A DNA stretch of 51,640 bases from NCBI GenBank assembly GCA_050946575.1, contig JBMNVB010000011.1:1-51640 (forward strand), read 5' to 3'. Origin of the DNA: JALCRY01 sp050946575 (GTDB taxonomy: Bacteria > Bacillota > Clostridia > Peptostreptococcales > Anaerovoracaceae). The notes below the pieces were generated by a model, which did no database searches, was not told the DNA's origin, and saw only the letters and a list, made by a program, of their open reading frames with translations. A program made the position numbers and the translations under genes. This document shows positions 1 to 8,982 of the stretch, in pieces (the first letter of the stretch is position 1; each line of letters opens with the position of its first letter).

Positions 1-146
1 TTACTTTTTTGTTTCCAGACAGTATTGAACAGAAGCAAATTGGACACTATTTTAAAGACCTTGATAACCTTATTACCCTTCATCAGCGTAAATACGATGA
101 ATTATATGCAGTTATGGTTTATACTAATAAATATGTTTGTGTTTAG
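1..146 (+). CDS. hsdS: Type I restriction enzyme specificity subunit HsdS, C-terminal fragment
   Basis: The window opens inside a reading frame (first full codon at base 3) that ends with TAG at 144-146. The 47 visible residues include PDSIEQKQIG followed by a DLDNLITLHQRK stretch, the usual end of an HsdS target-recognition half and its conserved helix. HsdS selects the DNA target for the HsdM/HsdR complex. The stop codon overlaps the TAGGAGG ribosome binding site of hsdR, so the two genes are translationally adjacent. The start, the recognition domains and any hsdM lie upstream, outside the window. The identification rests on a short but very typical tail. Confidence 0.85.
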   Translation, partial: TFLFPDSIEQKQIGHYFKDLDNLITLHQRKYDELYAVMVYTNKYVCV

Positions 147-158
147 GAGGCAATAAAA

Positions 159-3119
159 ATGGCAGAGTTAGAGTCATCAATTGAACGAAATCTAATCGAT
201 CAACTGGCATACGGCGATTCCCAGTGGACGTATCGTTCAGATTTAAAGACGGAAGAGGATCTCTGGGGAAATTTCAGATATATTCTGGAGCAAAATAATA
301 AGGCTCGGTTAAATGGAGAACCATTAACTGATTCGGAATTCGAGCAGGTTAAGAATCAGCTGCAGTTTTCGTCTTTTTATAAAGCGGGCGAGTGGCTTGT
401 CGGTGAAAACGGAAAAGTTATGGTGCATGTTCAGCGTGGTACAGAACGTCTGCATCTGATGGTTATGAATCACGAGCATATTGCGGGCGGCAGCAGCGTA
501 TATGAGGTTATTAATCAGTATCAGGCACTGGATACAGATGAGAATAACGGCTTACCTGTAAGAGACAGAAGATTTGATGTGACTCTGATGATTAACGGGC
601 TGCCCATGATTCATATTGAGTTGAAGAATAAGCAGCATTCGTATATGGATGGTTTCAGGCAAATAAAGAAATATATCGGCGAAGGTAAATTCAACGGTAT
701 TTTTTCGGCTGTCCAGATGTTTGTTGTAAGCAATGGTGTGGACACAAAGTACTTTGCGGCTGCATCCGATAGGGAATTGAATCCGAAATTTATGAGTGGC
801 TGGGTGGATCGGGGAAATAATCCGGTTACAAATTACCTGGATTTTGCAGACTCGGTTCTTCGTATACCGCAGGCTCATGAAATGATTGCCAGATATACCG
901 TTCTTGATGAAGATGCAAAACGTTTGATTCTTCTTCGGCCATACCAGATTCATGCGATTGAGTCGATTAGAGAAGCGTCCAAGCGTGGAGAGTCCGGTTA
1001 TGTCTGGCATACGACGGGATCCGGCAAGACATTGACTTCTTATAAGGCGACCAGAAATTTACTGATGGATATTCCTTCATTGGAAAAGACGATTTTTCTG
1101 ATCGACAGAAAAGATCTGGATGCGCAGACAACACAGGCCTTCCAGGCATATGCTAATAATGATTTGGTAGATGTTGATGAAACCGATAATGTTTATGATT
1201 TAAAGAATAAATTAAAATCAGAGGATAGACAGGTAATTGTTACAACTATTCAGAAACTGCAAATACTCGTTACGAAGCGGTTGGAAGAGGGAACGCCTGA
1301 GTATGAAAAAATAAGAAATCGCAAAATTGCATTTGTCGTTGATGAGTGCCATCGGGCAGTGACGCCAAAAACGAAACGGATACTGGAACGCTTTTTCGGA
1401 AGATCTTTATGGTATGGATTTACCGGGACTCCGAGATTTGCCGAAAATCCATATCCGCAGTTGGGAGACTTGCCAAGGACGACAGAGGAACTGTATGGAA
1501 AGCGCTTGCATCAATATACGATTCAGCATGCGATCCATGATAATGCTGTCCTAGGATTTCAGGTCGAGCATGATGGACCGAAAAATGTTTCCGATGAAAC
1601 GGATCCTGGTATTTATGATAACGAAAAGCACATGCTGAGTGTGCTGAATATCATTCTCAATAAATCCTATCAAAAGCTCGGATTCCAGAACGGAAAGGGA
1701 AGAACTTACGAGGGGCTCCTTACTGTAAGTTCGATCCAGCAGGCGCAGAAGTATTATGATCTTTTGAAAAAGGTAAAAAAAGGTGAAACATCAATAGTAA
1801 TCGACGAGAAAATCAAAAGGGTGCTTCCGGATTTTCCAAAATTTGCAATTACCTATTCAGTATCTGAAAACGCAGATGGTTCGCAGGTCAATCAGCAGAA
1901 GATGCAGGATTCCCTGAATGATTACAATGCCATGTTCGGAACGAAATATGATCTGGCGCAAATCCAGGGGTATAATGCGAATTTGAATAAAAGGCTGGCG
2001 CGGAAAGATCACAGGTATGACAGCAGAAGCGAACAACTGGATCTTGTTATAGTTGTCGATAGACTGCTGACTGGTTTTGATGCTCCTTGTCTGTCAACGA
2101 TGTTCATTGACAGACAACCGATGGGGCCGCATGATTTGATTCAGGCATTTTCCAGGACAAATCGTATTTTCGACAAGAATAAAACATTCGGGCAGATCGT
2201 TACATTTCAGGCGCCGGTACTTTTTAAGGAAGAAGTGGATACAGCGATTAAATTGTATTCCGCAGGCGGTACAAAAGAATCGATAATGGCTGAATGGGAA
2301 GAGGTGGAGCCTGCATTTAGAAAATCTCTGTCTGCTTTACGGGCTATAGCGGAAACTCCCGCGGATGTTCCTGGGTTATCTAAGAAAGGGAAGGAGATAT
2401 TTATTAAGGCTTTCCAGGAATTTGACCGGCTGTTTTCACAGCTCAAATCGTTCACCATATATGACGAATCAATGCTGGAAACATACAAAATCACACAAGA
2501 AGAATACGATGATTATGCCGGTTATTATCAAAATGCGGTAGAAGAATTGAAGGAAAATGGTTCTGGAGAAGAGGAGGATGACATTCCGATCGATTCTGAA
2601 TATGAATTGATGGCGTACAGCAATACTAAAATTGATTACGAATATATCATCAATCTGATTCAGAACATCGTTACACCGGAAAATGAAGAGGTAACTCCAG
2701 AAGAACGTCAGAAAAAGATCGAAGAAGTCAAGCAATATATTGACGAACTGAGGAAAGAAAATCCGAAGATCGCGGATATCATGTCCGGCCTTGTTGATGA
2801 TATTGAATTAGATGACAGCAAGTATCGCGGGAAATCTATTCTGAATATCGTTGAGAGTACAAAGGAAGAATATATTGATAAAGTGATTACTGATTTCTGT
2901 TCGGTATGGTTTGCGTCCAAAGAAGAAGTTCTATATGCTGCAATGCATTGCCGTAATGGGGAGATTCCGAATGAAAGTGCTATAAAGGCGACAGCGGATT
3001 TTACCGCTTTTAAGCAGCAGCAGGGGAAAACGCTCCCTAAATTCAAGTACTACAGTAAGATGATGTCTGAACTTAAAAAAACATTGGATGAGGAAATCAA
3101 ACCACTGCTTGCACATTGA
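159..3119 (+). CDS. hsdR: Type I restriction enzyme endonuclease/translocase subunit HsdR
   Basis: This 986-residue protein is the ATP-driven DNA translocase and nuclease subunit of a type I restriction system. An N-terminal PD-(D/E)xK nuclease is visible as D140 with E154-L-K156. The motor shows Walker A TGSGKT (about residues 286-291), the DECH box (395-398, in VVDECHRAV) and a later DRLLTGFDAP segment typical of helicase domain 2. The C-terminal 250 residues are charged and helical, as expected for the HsdM-binding part. The length is normal and no frameshift is seen. The ATG follows AGGAGG by 9 bases, immediately after hsdS. The base composition is more AT-rich than the genes downstream, consistent with horizontal acquisition. 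Confidence 0.96.
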   Translation: MAELESSIERNLIDQLAYGDSQWTYRSDLKTEEDLWGNFRYILEQNNKARLNGEPLTDSEFEQVKNQLQFSSFYKAGEWLVGENGKVMVHVQRGTERLHLMVMNHEHIAGGSSVYEVINQYQALDTDENNGLPVRDRRFDVTLMINGLPMIHIELKNKQHSYMDGFRQIKKYIGEGKFNGIFSAVQMFVVSNGVDTKYFAAASDRELNPKFMSGWVDRGNNPVTNYLDFADSVLRIPQAHEMIARYTVLDEDAKRLILLRPYQIHAIESIREASKRGESGYVWHTTGSGKTLTSYKATRNLLMDIPSLEKTIFLIDRKDLDAQTTQAFQAYANNDLVDVDETDNVYDLKNKLKSEDRQVIVTTIQKLQILVTKRLEEGTPEYEKIRNRKIAFVVDECHRAVTPKTKRILERFFGRSLWYGFTGTPRFAENPYPQLGDLPRTTEELYGKRLHQYTIQHAIHDNAVLGFQVEHDGPKNVSDETDPGIYDNEKHMLSVLNIILNKSYQKLGFQNGKGRTYEGLLTVSSIQQAQKYYDLLKKVKKGETSIVIDEKIKRVLPDFPKFAITYSVSENADGSQVNQQKMQDSLNDYNAMFGTKYDLAQIQGYNANLNKRLARKDHRYDSRSEQLDLVIVVDRLLTGFDAPCLSTMFIDRQPMGPHDLIQAFSRTNRIFDKNKTFGQIVTFQAPVLFKEEVDTAIKLYSAGGTKESIMAEWEEVEPAFRKSLSALRAIAETPADVPGLSKKGKEIFIKAFQEFDRLFSQLKSFTIYDESMLETYKITQEEYDDYAGYYQNAVEELKENGSGEEEDDIPIDSEYELMAYSNTKIDYEYIINLIQNIVTPENEEVTPEERQKKIEEVKQYIDELRKENPKIADIMSGLVDDIELDDSKYRGKSILNIVESTKEEYIDKVITDFCSVWFASKEEVLYAAMHCRNGEIPNESAIKATADFTAFKQQQGKTLPKFKYYSKMMSELKKTLDEEIKPLLAH

Positions 3120-3127
3120 CAAAGCAA

Positions 3128-3155
3128 ATGCTGCCCCGCTATTACGGGGCAGCAT
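3128..3155. terminator. Hairpin between convergent hsdR and pepV
   Basis: A perfect 11-bp stem (ATGCTGCCCCG paired with CGGGGCAGCAT) with a 6-base loop starts 8 bases after the hsdR stop. It sits between two genes that converge. The T-runs on both sides are weak, so it could serve either strand; I infer a shared terminator. Confidence 0.7.
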
Positions 3156-3199
3156 CTGTTCAGTAGTGGTAACTTTAGTTTTGTTTGTGCCGAATACTT

Positions 3200-4525
3200 T
3201 TACTGATCGTCTGTCGCCAGTTGGCGGACTGCTTCGGAGTAGATTTCCGCGCAGAGCATCAGGTCATCGACGAATATGTACTCGTTCCTTCTGTGCTCCG
3301 TTTCCTCTCTCCCCGGGAATCTCGGTCCGAACGCGACAATGTTTTTTATCGCTCTTGCGAATGTTCCGCCGCCCATCAGGATCGGCTCCGTCGTGTCGCC
3401 GGTGAATTTGCGGTAGATGCCTACCAGCGTACTCAATAACACGCTGTCCTTTTCAAAGTATACGGAGTCGAACTTTTTATCGTTTTCGATCTGATATCCG
3501 TAGTCTTTGATCTTTTCCGTCATTATCGATTCCAGTTCTTCTGTGGATGTCGACAGAGGCATCCTGATATCGATCGAGAAACGGATTTCCTTTTCACTGG
3601 CTCTCACTTTGCCTACATTGAATGTCGTGCCGCCGGAGATATCATCCCTGAAATCAATGCCCAGAAGGGAACCGTCCAGTGTTTCGCCGAAGAATTTCTG
3701 ATAGAATCTTACGCAGTCCTCAAGCTCCGGAGTACAGAGTTTTTCTCCCGCGTCCATTTTGCTCTGCAGCTGATTCATCATTTCGGTCACGGCATTTTTG
3801 CCTTCCCACGGACGGCTTCCGTGAGCGGCTGTTCCTTCGGTTTCCATTTTCACCGATCCGCATTCCAGTATGCAGCTGTCGGGTACGGCATTGTTCGCGG
3901 TGCCGCCGCTCAGCGTCCACGGCGTTCCCGTTCCGTTAAGGTGCTTCGCGATATCGAAGTGAAGGATCTCCTTTTCGCAGTAGACTGCGGGGAAGCTCGC
4001 GTCGGGCGTGAACCCGAGCGTCGGCTGTTCTTCGTTGGCCACGTAATATTCCATGTCCTTCCACGTTTTCTCTTCGTCCACTCCGAAGATCAGGCGTACT
4101 CTTTTATTCCACCTGACGCCCTTGTCCATCAGAGCCTTCACTGCGTATATCGACGTGATGGCCGAACACTTGTCGTCGATGGCGCCTCTGCCGTATAGTT
4201 TTCCGTCGTGTATTTCGCCTCCGAACGGCGGGTATGTCCAGTCATGTCCCTCGGGCACGACATCGAGATGCGTGAGGATCGCGAACAGTTCATCGCCTTC
4301 GCCGATCTCCGCATAGCCGACATATCCGTTGCAGTTCTTCGTGCGGAATCCGAGTTCCTCGCAAAGAGATAAAGTATACTCCAGTGCCTTTTCGATATTC
4401 TTTCCGAAGGGGGCTCCTTCGGATTCCTGATACTGATCCTCAGGCAGTCCGTCATATTTCACGCTCGGTATCGCGATGAGCTTCTGTAAAGAATCAATTA
4501 TCCGGTCTTTGTAATCTAACATCAT
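3200..4525 (-). CDS. pepV: M20-family dipeptidase, PepV/Sapep type
   Basis: This is a metal-dependent dipeptidase of peptidase family M20, which cleaves dipeptides in the cytoplasm. The binuclear-site signatures are readable: LTHLDVVPEGHDW (H90, D92, numbered from the upstream GTG at 4537), YGRGAIDDK (D121/D122), GVDEEKTWKDMEYY (E155/E156) and GFTPDASFPAVYCEK (D179), all characteristic of PepV. The frame extends upstream to that GTG, but the GTG abuts the GAGGAG ribosome binding site. I therefore place the start at the ATG at 4525, 12 bases after it; ATG 4522 is an alternative. It is the last gene of a minus-strand set dppA-permease-pepV with gaps of about 30 bases, which points to peptide salvage. 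Confidence 0.9.
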   Translation of the reverse strand: MMLDYKDRIIDSLQKLIAIPSVKYDGLPEDQYQESEGAPFGKNIEKALEYTLSLCEELGFRTKNCNGYVGYAEIGEGDELFAILTHLDVVPEGHDWTYPPFGGEIHDGKLYGRGAIDDKCSAITSIYAVKALMDKGVRWNKRVRLIFGVDEEKTWKDMEYYVANEEQPTLGFTPDASFPAVYCEKEILHFDIAKHLNGTGTPWTLSGGTANNAVPDSCILECGSVKMETEGTAAHGSRPWEGKNAVTEMMNQLQSKMDAGEKLCTPELEDCVRFYQKFFGETLDGSLLGIDFRDDISGGTTFNVGKVRASEKEIRFSIDIRMPLSTSTEELESIMTEKIKDYGYQIENDKKFDSVYFEKDSVLLSTLVGIYRKFTGDTTEPILMGGGTFARAIKNIVAFGPRFPGREETEHRRNEYIFVDDLMLCAEIYSEAVRQLATDDQ

Positions 4526-4555
4526 TTTTAAAATCACTCCTCATATTCAAAGCTG

Positions 4556-5728
4556 TTAATTAAAGATTATCGGAGCAATAACGCCGCCCATCAGTACTGA
4601 CGCGAACGTTACGGTAACGAATCCTGCAATAACCATTCTCGGAAGAACCATTTCCAGCAGCTTTTCTTCTTTATCATGCGGAAGCTTGAAGCTGCGGATC
4701 ACAGTACGGGAAACCGATTCTGTAAGCGGGTATCCCAGGAATGCCGAAAGGGCGAGGGCTGCGCTCAGTTTCCAGTCTTCCTTCAGCAGTTTTCCGCATA
4801 ATGCGCCGCCGACCACAAGGCCGATGCCGCCGAGAACGATGAAGAATACCATCGGGACGACCATGCCGGCCAATGATTTCCATGTCAGAGTGCTGAAGTC
4901 CAGCGGCAGGAGCATGATGAGGCCCATGAACAGGAAGTTCATGTATCCGGCCTTTACGAGACCCTCTCTGTCAAGGAATCCTATTTCCGCGAAGAGGATA
5001 CCTAAGATCAGTACTACGACCGCTGAAGGTATCTTTGTCCATTCGGCGAGATAATAGCTGAGCAATGCTACGAGCAGGAGTTTTGTGACCATGATGCTGC
5101 CGTTGTTCCATTCAGGCTTCAGAGGCTTGATGATCCTCAGGTTCGGGAACTTCTTGTCCATGCCCACGTCAGCGAGATCATATGTATTGTTCGCTACGAT
5201 CGGGTCGCAGTGCCTGCGCGTAAGGTATGACGCCAGAGGGATCCCGATGAATGTCTGGAATGAGCAGACCAGTGCTGCGAACGCCGCGTACTCGGGCATT
5301 CCTGCAGAGTTCGCTGCCTGCGCTACCAGCTGCTGCGCGACTACGCCGCCTGCCAGAGGCGGGATAGCACACAGTGCATAGTATCTGTTGAACAGCATTG
5401 TTCCGAGGCCCCAGCACAGAACTGTCATTACCGCGAGTCCTCCCAGACAGATAATGACTGTACGCCACTCTCTCAAAAATCTCTTAAGTTCGATCATAGT
5501 GCCGAGGTTGGCCAGAATAAGCATGATACCGAAACTGCTAAGTACAGTAGGGATGCCCGTGCTGGTCAGACTGTCTCTCGGAATAAAGCCGGACGCGAAG
5601 CCGATAGCGTATACCAGACAGAGAAACAGAGCTTCGCCTATGATGCCTTTTGTTTTATCCGCGATAATTGTACCGATGCCGTAAAGGGCAATGTATAACG
5701 TGATACTTATGAGCGGATTTGTCCACAT
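4556..5728 (-). CDS. Multi-span membrane permease of unknown substrate
   Basis: This hydrophobic protein of about 390 residues has roughly ten membrane-spanning segments, with no signal peptide beyond the first helix. Two polar central segments contain PLAGGVVAQQL and VCSFQTFIGIPLASYL, the kind of broken helices seen in secondary carriers with inverted repeats. I do not recognise a named family with confidence; the overall look is of a GltS-like or similar anion or amino-acid carrier. The frame opens at a GTG (5737), but an ATG at 5728 lies 8 bases after a weak AGTGGG and is preferred. It lies between dppA and pepV in one operon, which suggests it moves small peptides or amino acids; that is inference only. 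Confidence 0.7.
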   Translation of the reverse strand: MWTNPLISITLYIALYGIGTIIADKTKGIIGEALFLCLVYAIGFASGFIPRDSLTSTGIPTVLSSFGIMLILANLGTMIELKRFLREWRTVIICLGGLAVMTVLCWGLGTMLFNRYYALCAIPPLAGGVVAQQLVAQAANSAGMPEYAAFAALVCSFQTFIGIPLASYLTRRHCDPIVANNTYDLADVGMDKKFPNLRIIKPLKPEWNNGSIMVTKLLLVALLSYYLAEWTKIPSAVVVLILGILFAEIGFLDREGLVKAGYMNFLFMGLIMLLPLDFSTLTWKSLAGMVVPMVFFIVLGGIGLVVGGALCGKLLKEDWKLSAALALSAFLGYPLTESVSRTVIRSFKLPHDKEEKLLEMVLPRMVIAGFVTVTFASVLMGGVIAPIIFN

Positions 5729-5764
5729 ACTTTTCACCCACTTTCTAATATAAAATGACTATTC

Positions 5765-6598
5765 TCAGTGCATATCGTTATATGTACCGGCCATATTTAT
5801 CGCGTCTGTAAACGCTTCATACAGCTCCATATAGTCGTCGGACTGATAAATGACTTTGTTATCTCTCTCATCGGAAATGCGGAAGCCGTCAATGCGGCAG
5901 GCAAGTGTCGCCTGCGTGTATGTCGCGAAGGTGATCTCCAGCGTGAGCGGGCCGTCCAGCTTCAGCGGAGCGATATTCGGGATATCCCTGACCGCCTTTT
6001 CCGCCTCGGACTCTATCATCACCTCTGTTTTATCAGGATGATAAAGCAATGCGGCGCAGTTGTTGACTGTCTCTTTCACCGCGACTGTGTGGACGCCGGG
6101 CATGTGTTCTTTCGCATAGGCCGTCACGCAGTCATCGCCGGTCACGAGGATCGTCGGCACTCCCAGATAACCCGCGGCATGGGCGACAAAATCGCCTTCG
6201 CCGAACGGGACTCCGTTCACGGCCGCTTCCCATATCGCGTTATAGTAAATGGTATGGCTGACCAGACCCTTTGCGCCTTTCCTCGAGTGATACCCGATCA
6301 GCATCAATGCGTCGACGTCTCTTTCCGATCCTCCGGCCATCCACAGCGGTTTATGGAATCCGGAATATAATATCGCTCTGGGATCGAGATCGGTTATCAG
6401 CAGATTATCGCCGTGACTGTGGCAGTCGTTCACGATCGCTTCATCGGCGCCGGCCGCGACAGCGCCTCTGACAGCAGCGTTTACGTCATGCGCCATCATT
6501 TTGCACAGAAGACCGTAGTCCTTTCCTTCGGGCAGTACCTGCATCAGTTTATGGATCCCGGTAATGCCTTCCGCATCCAATGAAATCAGTATGCGCAT
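5765..6598 (-). CDS. dppA: D-aminopeptidase DppA (family M55)
   Basis: This is a zinc-dependent D-aminopeptidase, which in Bacillus releases D-amino acids from peptides such as D-Ala-D-Ala. The family's metal ligands are in place: D8 and E10 (SLDAEG), H60 (NDCHSHGDN), H104 (IGYHSRKG) and E134 (FGEGDFVAH). The SHT motif holding the proposed catalytic His is at about residue 115. At 277 residues it has the normal length for the decamer-forming enzyme. The ATG follows GGAGGAAATATT. It is the first gene of the dppA-permease-pepV operon; unlike Bacillus, no dpp ABC transporter genes are attached. Confidence 0.94.
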   Translation of the reverse strand: MRILISLDAEGITGIHKLMQVLPEGKDYGLLCKMMAHDVNAAVRGAVAAGADEAIVNDCHSHGDNLLITDLDPRAILYSGFHKPLWMAGGSERDVDALMLIGYHSRKGAKGLVSHTIYYNAIWEAAVNGVPFGEGDFVAHAAGYLGVPTILVTGDDCVTAYAKEHMPGVHTVAVKETVNNCAALLYHPDKTEVMIESEAEKAVRDIPNIAPLKLDGPLTLEITFATYTQATLACRIDGFRISDERDNKVIYQSDDYMELYEAFTDAINMAGTYNDMH

Positions 6599-6635
6599 AA
6601 TATTTCCTCCAATCTGTAAAAATTATTTTGGGCTT

Positions 6636-6681
6636 ATTTTAGCGTAATGATACCATAAAGTCAAATTGATATCAATATTGA
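6636..6681 (-). promoter_or_regulatory. dppA operon promoter with adjoining palindromes
   Basis: On the minus strand TTGACT (6664-6659) is separated by 17 bases from TAAAAT (6641-6636), giving a leader of about 30 bases before dppA. Abutting the -35 side is a perfect palindrome ATTGATATCAAT (6665-6676) overlapped by a second, TCAATATTGA (6672-6681). These could be an operator, for example for the GntR regulator encoded next door. The promoter is seen; the operator role is inferred. Confidence 0.65.
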
Positions 6682-6748
6682 ATATTAAAAATTATCAAAA
6701 ACTTTTCCGGCGCCATCCCGCATTGATTTATTTACCTGAGCGGAAATG

Positions 6749-6779
6749 AAAAAGCGAAGCGCCTGTTTAACGCTTCGCT
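6749..6779 (-). terminator. Terminator of the GntR gene
   Basis: The arms AGCGAAGCG and CGCTTCGCT (6753-6761, 6771-6779) form a 9-bp stem with a 9-base loop. On the minus strand it is followed by four T's, 28 bases after the regulator's stop codon. The short T-run makes it moderate in strength. Confidence 0.75.
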
Positions 6780-6806
6780 GTATTTTCGTATCATTATTAT
6801 ATGTCT

Positions 6807-7406
6807 CTATCTCTGTGCGAGCAGTACTGTCATTTTCTGCAGATCCTTATTTTCGATCGCTTCCATCATTTCTTTCATCAGACCTGATGAGCGTTTGATT
6901 TCGGTTTCATCGGTATTCTGCATCCTGACTAACTTGAAGTAGTCGGAATAAGTTTCCTTGATCGCCTTGATATGCACGAATCCGCTGACGTCGTAAATGA
7001 AGTTATAGAACAGATCTATTTCCTGCAATGCGTCTTCCAGCATATTGTTGTCGAGGAACACCATGATGCGTTTGGCTCTCTTCCGGAGGTTTTCCATGTC
7101 CTCCTCTGATGCCGTATTCATGAAGCGCTTGAATGTGACTAGATCAAGAGCGTATCTCAGTTCGCTGATCTCGTCCATCATGTCCGACGTGAATCCTTTT
7201 ACCTGAAATCCGCGCTGGGGGATATACTCGGCGAGCCGTTCCTGCTCCAGCAGCCTCAGCGCGCTCTTGATATGCAGCCGGCTTACTTTATACTGCCGGG
7301 CCAGCGAGGTCTCGACAAGTCTGTCGCCATCCTCCAGTTCACCGGTCAGTATTTTCCACCTCAGGTCTCTGTAGATATTAAATTCAGGACGATCGATATT
7401 TTTCAT
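6807..7406 (-). CDS. GntR-family (FCD-type) transcriptional regulator
   Basis: Residues 1 to about 70 form a GntR winged helix-turn-helix, with IYRDLRWKILTGELEDGDRL, ARQYKVSR and the wing YIPQRGFQVKGF. A helical ligand-binding domain of the FCD type follows (SELRYALD, then helices through the C-terminus). The protein has 199 residues. An in-frame ATG at 7424 would give six more residues, but the predicted transcription start lies only about 9 bases before it. The ATG at 7406 has GAGAGAAAG just upstream and is preferred. FCD regulators usually bind a small acid or sugar acid and repress a neighbouring operon. The neighbours are the dppA operon and the DUF3100/M20 operon, so either is a plausible target. 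Confidence 0.88.
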   Translation of the reverse strand: MKNIDRPEFNIYRDLRWKILTGELEDGDRLVETSLARQYKVSRLHIKSALRLLEQERLAEYIPQRGFQVKGFTSDMMDEISELRYALDLVTFKRFMNTASEEDMENLRKRAKRIMVFLDNNMLEDALQEIDLFYNFIYDVSGFVHIKAIKETYSDYFKLVRMQNTDETEIKRSSGLMKEMMEAIENKDLQKMTVLLAQR

Positions 7407-7439
7407 TTGACTTTCTCTCAACATTGCCGCTCGAATTTT

Positions 7440-7467
7440 ATCATAGCAGAATCAGTTTTTTTGTCAA
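7440..7467 (-). promoter_or_regulatory. Promoter of the GntR gene
   Basis: On the minus strand TTGACA (7467-7462) and TATGAT (7445-7440) are spaced by 16 bases. It separates the regulator from the transporter operon upstream, which ends in its own terminator, so gntR is probably transcribed independently. Confidence 0.65.
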
Positions 7468-7500
7468 ACGGCATTGATGCGGCGGCAGGGGAGCAATGGA

Positions 7501-7549
7501 AATATAAAAGGCCGGAGCATTGTCATGCTTAATGCAGACTCTGCTCCGG
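7501..7549 (-). terminator. Terminator of the DUF3100/M20 operon
   Basis: CCGGAGCA (7512-7519) pairs with TGCTCCGG (7542-7549). The 22-base loop can itself fold through GCAT/ATGC. On the minus strand the stem is followed by CCTTTTATATTT. It lies about 70 bases past the transporter stop codon. Confidence 0.75.
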
Positions 7550-7617
7550 TCATATATCAACGGCTTACCTGCGTCAGAGGAGGGTCTCATGACCGCAAGT
7601 TTACCTTCATGTGGATA

Positions 7618-8952
7618 TCAGATTACTCCTGTGAGGCTGAGTACAAGCTGTGCGATAAGTGCAGAGCCGATGAACGTTCCGAACATCGTGCAGCATGCAA
7701 CAACGATGCCTCTCCAGCCGATATTCTTGAAGTCTTCCCAGTTCTTGCCCATTGTTACTCCGGCATACGCAAGTATCGGAGTAGCCATCGGCAGCATCTG
7801 GATCTTATCCACATACGGGACTATTACGGCTGCTGTCGGGCTGTAAGACATGCCGAGCAGGATACCGATAATTGTGATCCAGATAATCGAAGGAACTTTT
7901 GGAATGAGTATGCCGAGAATATCTCCGGCTATTGCTATTCCTACCAGAATGACCATTCCCCAGAATCCTGCGCTGAATGTTATGGCTCCGTCGCTGTAAA
8001 TATAGTTTCCGATATATGCTATACATGCAGTAATCAGTACTATGATGATCATTTCAAGGATCTGAGCGCCTTTTGTCTGATCTTTTGCGTCAGGCAGGGT
8101 TCCCTCATCTGACTCGAAAGATTTTGCGGAGACTGTTTTTTTCTTCTTCAGTACCGGTTCTCTTCCGATTTTCGGCTCGAGTTTCTTATACAGCCAGTTA
8201 CAAAGCGGAAGTCCGATAAAGATCGTTACTATTGTCGTATCTGCCGTGGACAGTACGTTACTGGTAGCGGCAAATGCCGTTATTTCATCCGCCATCTTAG
8301 GGAACATCTCGACGAGCGGAGCGGAAGCCGCGGCCATCATGCTTCCGGAACCAACGCCTGTAGCCATTGCCAGTGACAGCGGGTGAAGTCCGGTCCCCGA
8401 CGCAAGCAGGCTTGCCAGAAGTCCCATGAATATGGTGCCTATAAGTGTTCCGACGACATATATCGTTATGACGCCTTCGCCTTCAGGAGAATCGAGTCCG
8501 TACTTTGTGGCGATAATGCCGACGTTCGGTTCTCTTGCGATAGAATGAGTCATACCTACAGCTTCACGCTTGAATCCGAGAAGCAGTGCGACCGGGAGTG
8601 CTACAAAAATTGTTCCCAGGTTGCCCAGTTCCTGGAGCAGCAGTGCCGGGCCCGCTTCTATTACTTGCTGCAATGCGACGCCGCTCACGACTGAAACTTT
8701 TGCGATAAAGACCGAGATACCTGTCACTACCAGCGCCCCGGATATGCCTTCCTGTGCTTTTCCGACAAGTTTGAACGGTTTGATTAGATACAGTCCGAGC
8801 ATTATCACCATTGCATACAGCAGGGGCAGGAACATGATGCTCCCGATGCCAACTGGAATGGTAATAATATTTATTTTTTCAGATATCATTACTACAATGA
8901 GCACGATAATGAAAAAATACCAGTTTTTCCATATTTCTTTTATTCTTGCCAT
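7618..8952 (-). CDS. DUF3100-like membrane transporter
   Basis: This 444-residue integral membrane protein has about ten or more spans and a charged cytoplasmic loop in the middle (a run of lysines, then a Ser/Glu/Asp-rich stretch, about residues 265-305). The segment REPNVGIIATKYGLDSPEGEG and the glycine-rich ATGVGSGSMMAAASAP resemble the DUF3100 family as I remember it; the transported compound is unknown. The start ATG follows AGAGAGGT by 9 bases. It is encoded 30 bases downstream of an M20 amidohydrolase, so the pair may import an N-acyl or amide compound and hydrolyse it; this is inference from context. The family call should be confirmed by a profile search. Confidence 0.75.
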   Translation of the reverse strand: MARIKEIWKNWYFFIIVLIVVMISEKINIITIPVGIGSIMFLPLLYAMVIMLGLYLIKPFKLVGKAQEGISGALVVTGISVFIAKVSVVSGVALQQVIEAGPALLLQELGNLGTIFVALPVALLLGFKREAVGMTHSIAREPNVGIIATKYGLDSPEGEGVITIYVVGTLIGTIFMGLLASLLASGTGLHPLSLAMATGVGSGSMMAAASAPLVEMFPKMADEITAFAATSNVLSTADTTIVTIFIGLPLCNWLYKKLEPKIGREPVLKKKKTVSAKSFESDEGTLPDAKDQTKGAQILEMIIIVLITACIAYIGNYIYSDGAITFSAGFWGMVILVGIAIAGDILGILIPKVPSIIWITIIGILLGMSYSPTAAVIVPYVDKIQMLPMATPILAYAGVTMGKNWEDFKNIGWRGIVVACCTMFGTFIGSALIAQLVLSLTGVI

Positions 8953-8982
8953 TATTTTTTACCTCTCTCTCATTTCGGGGTC

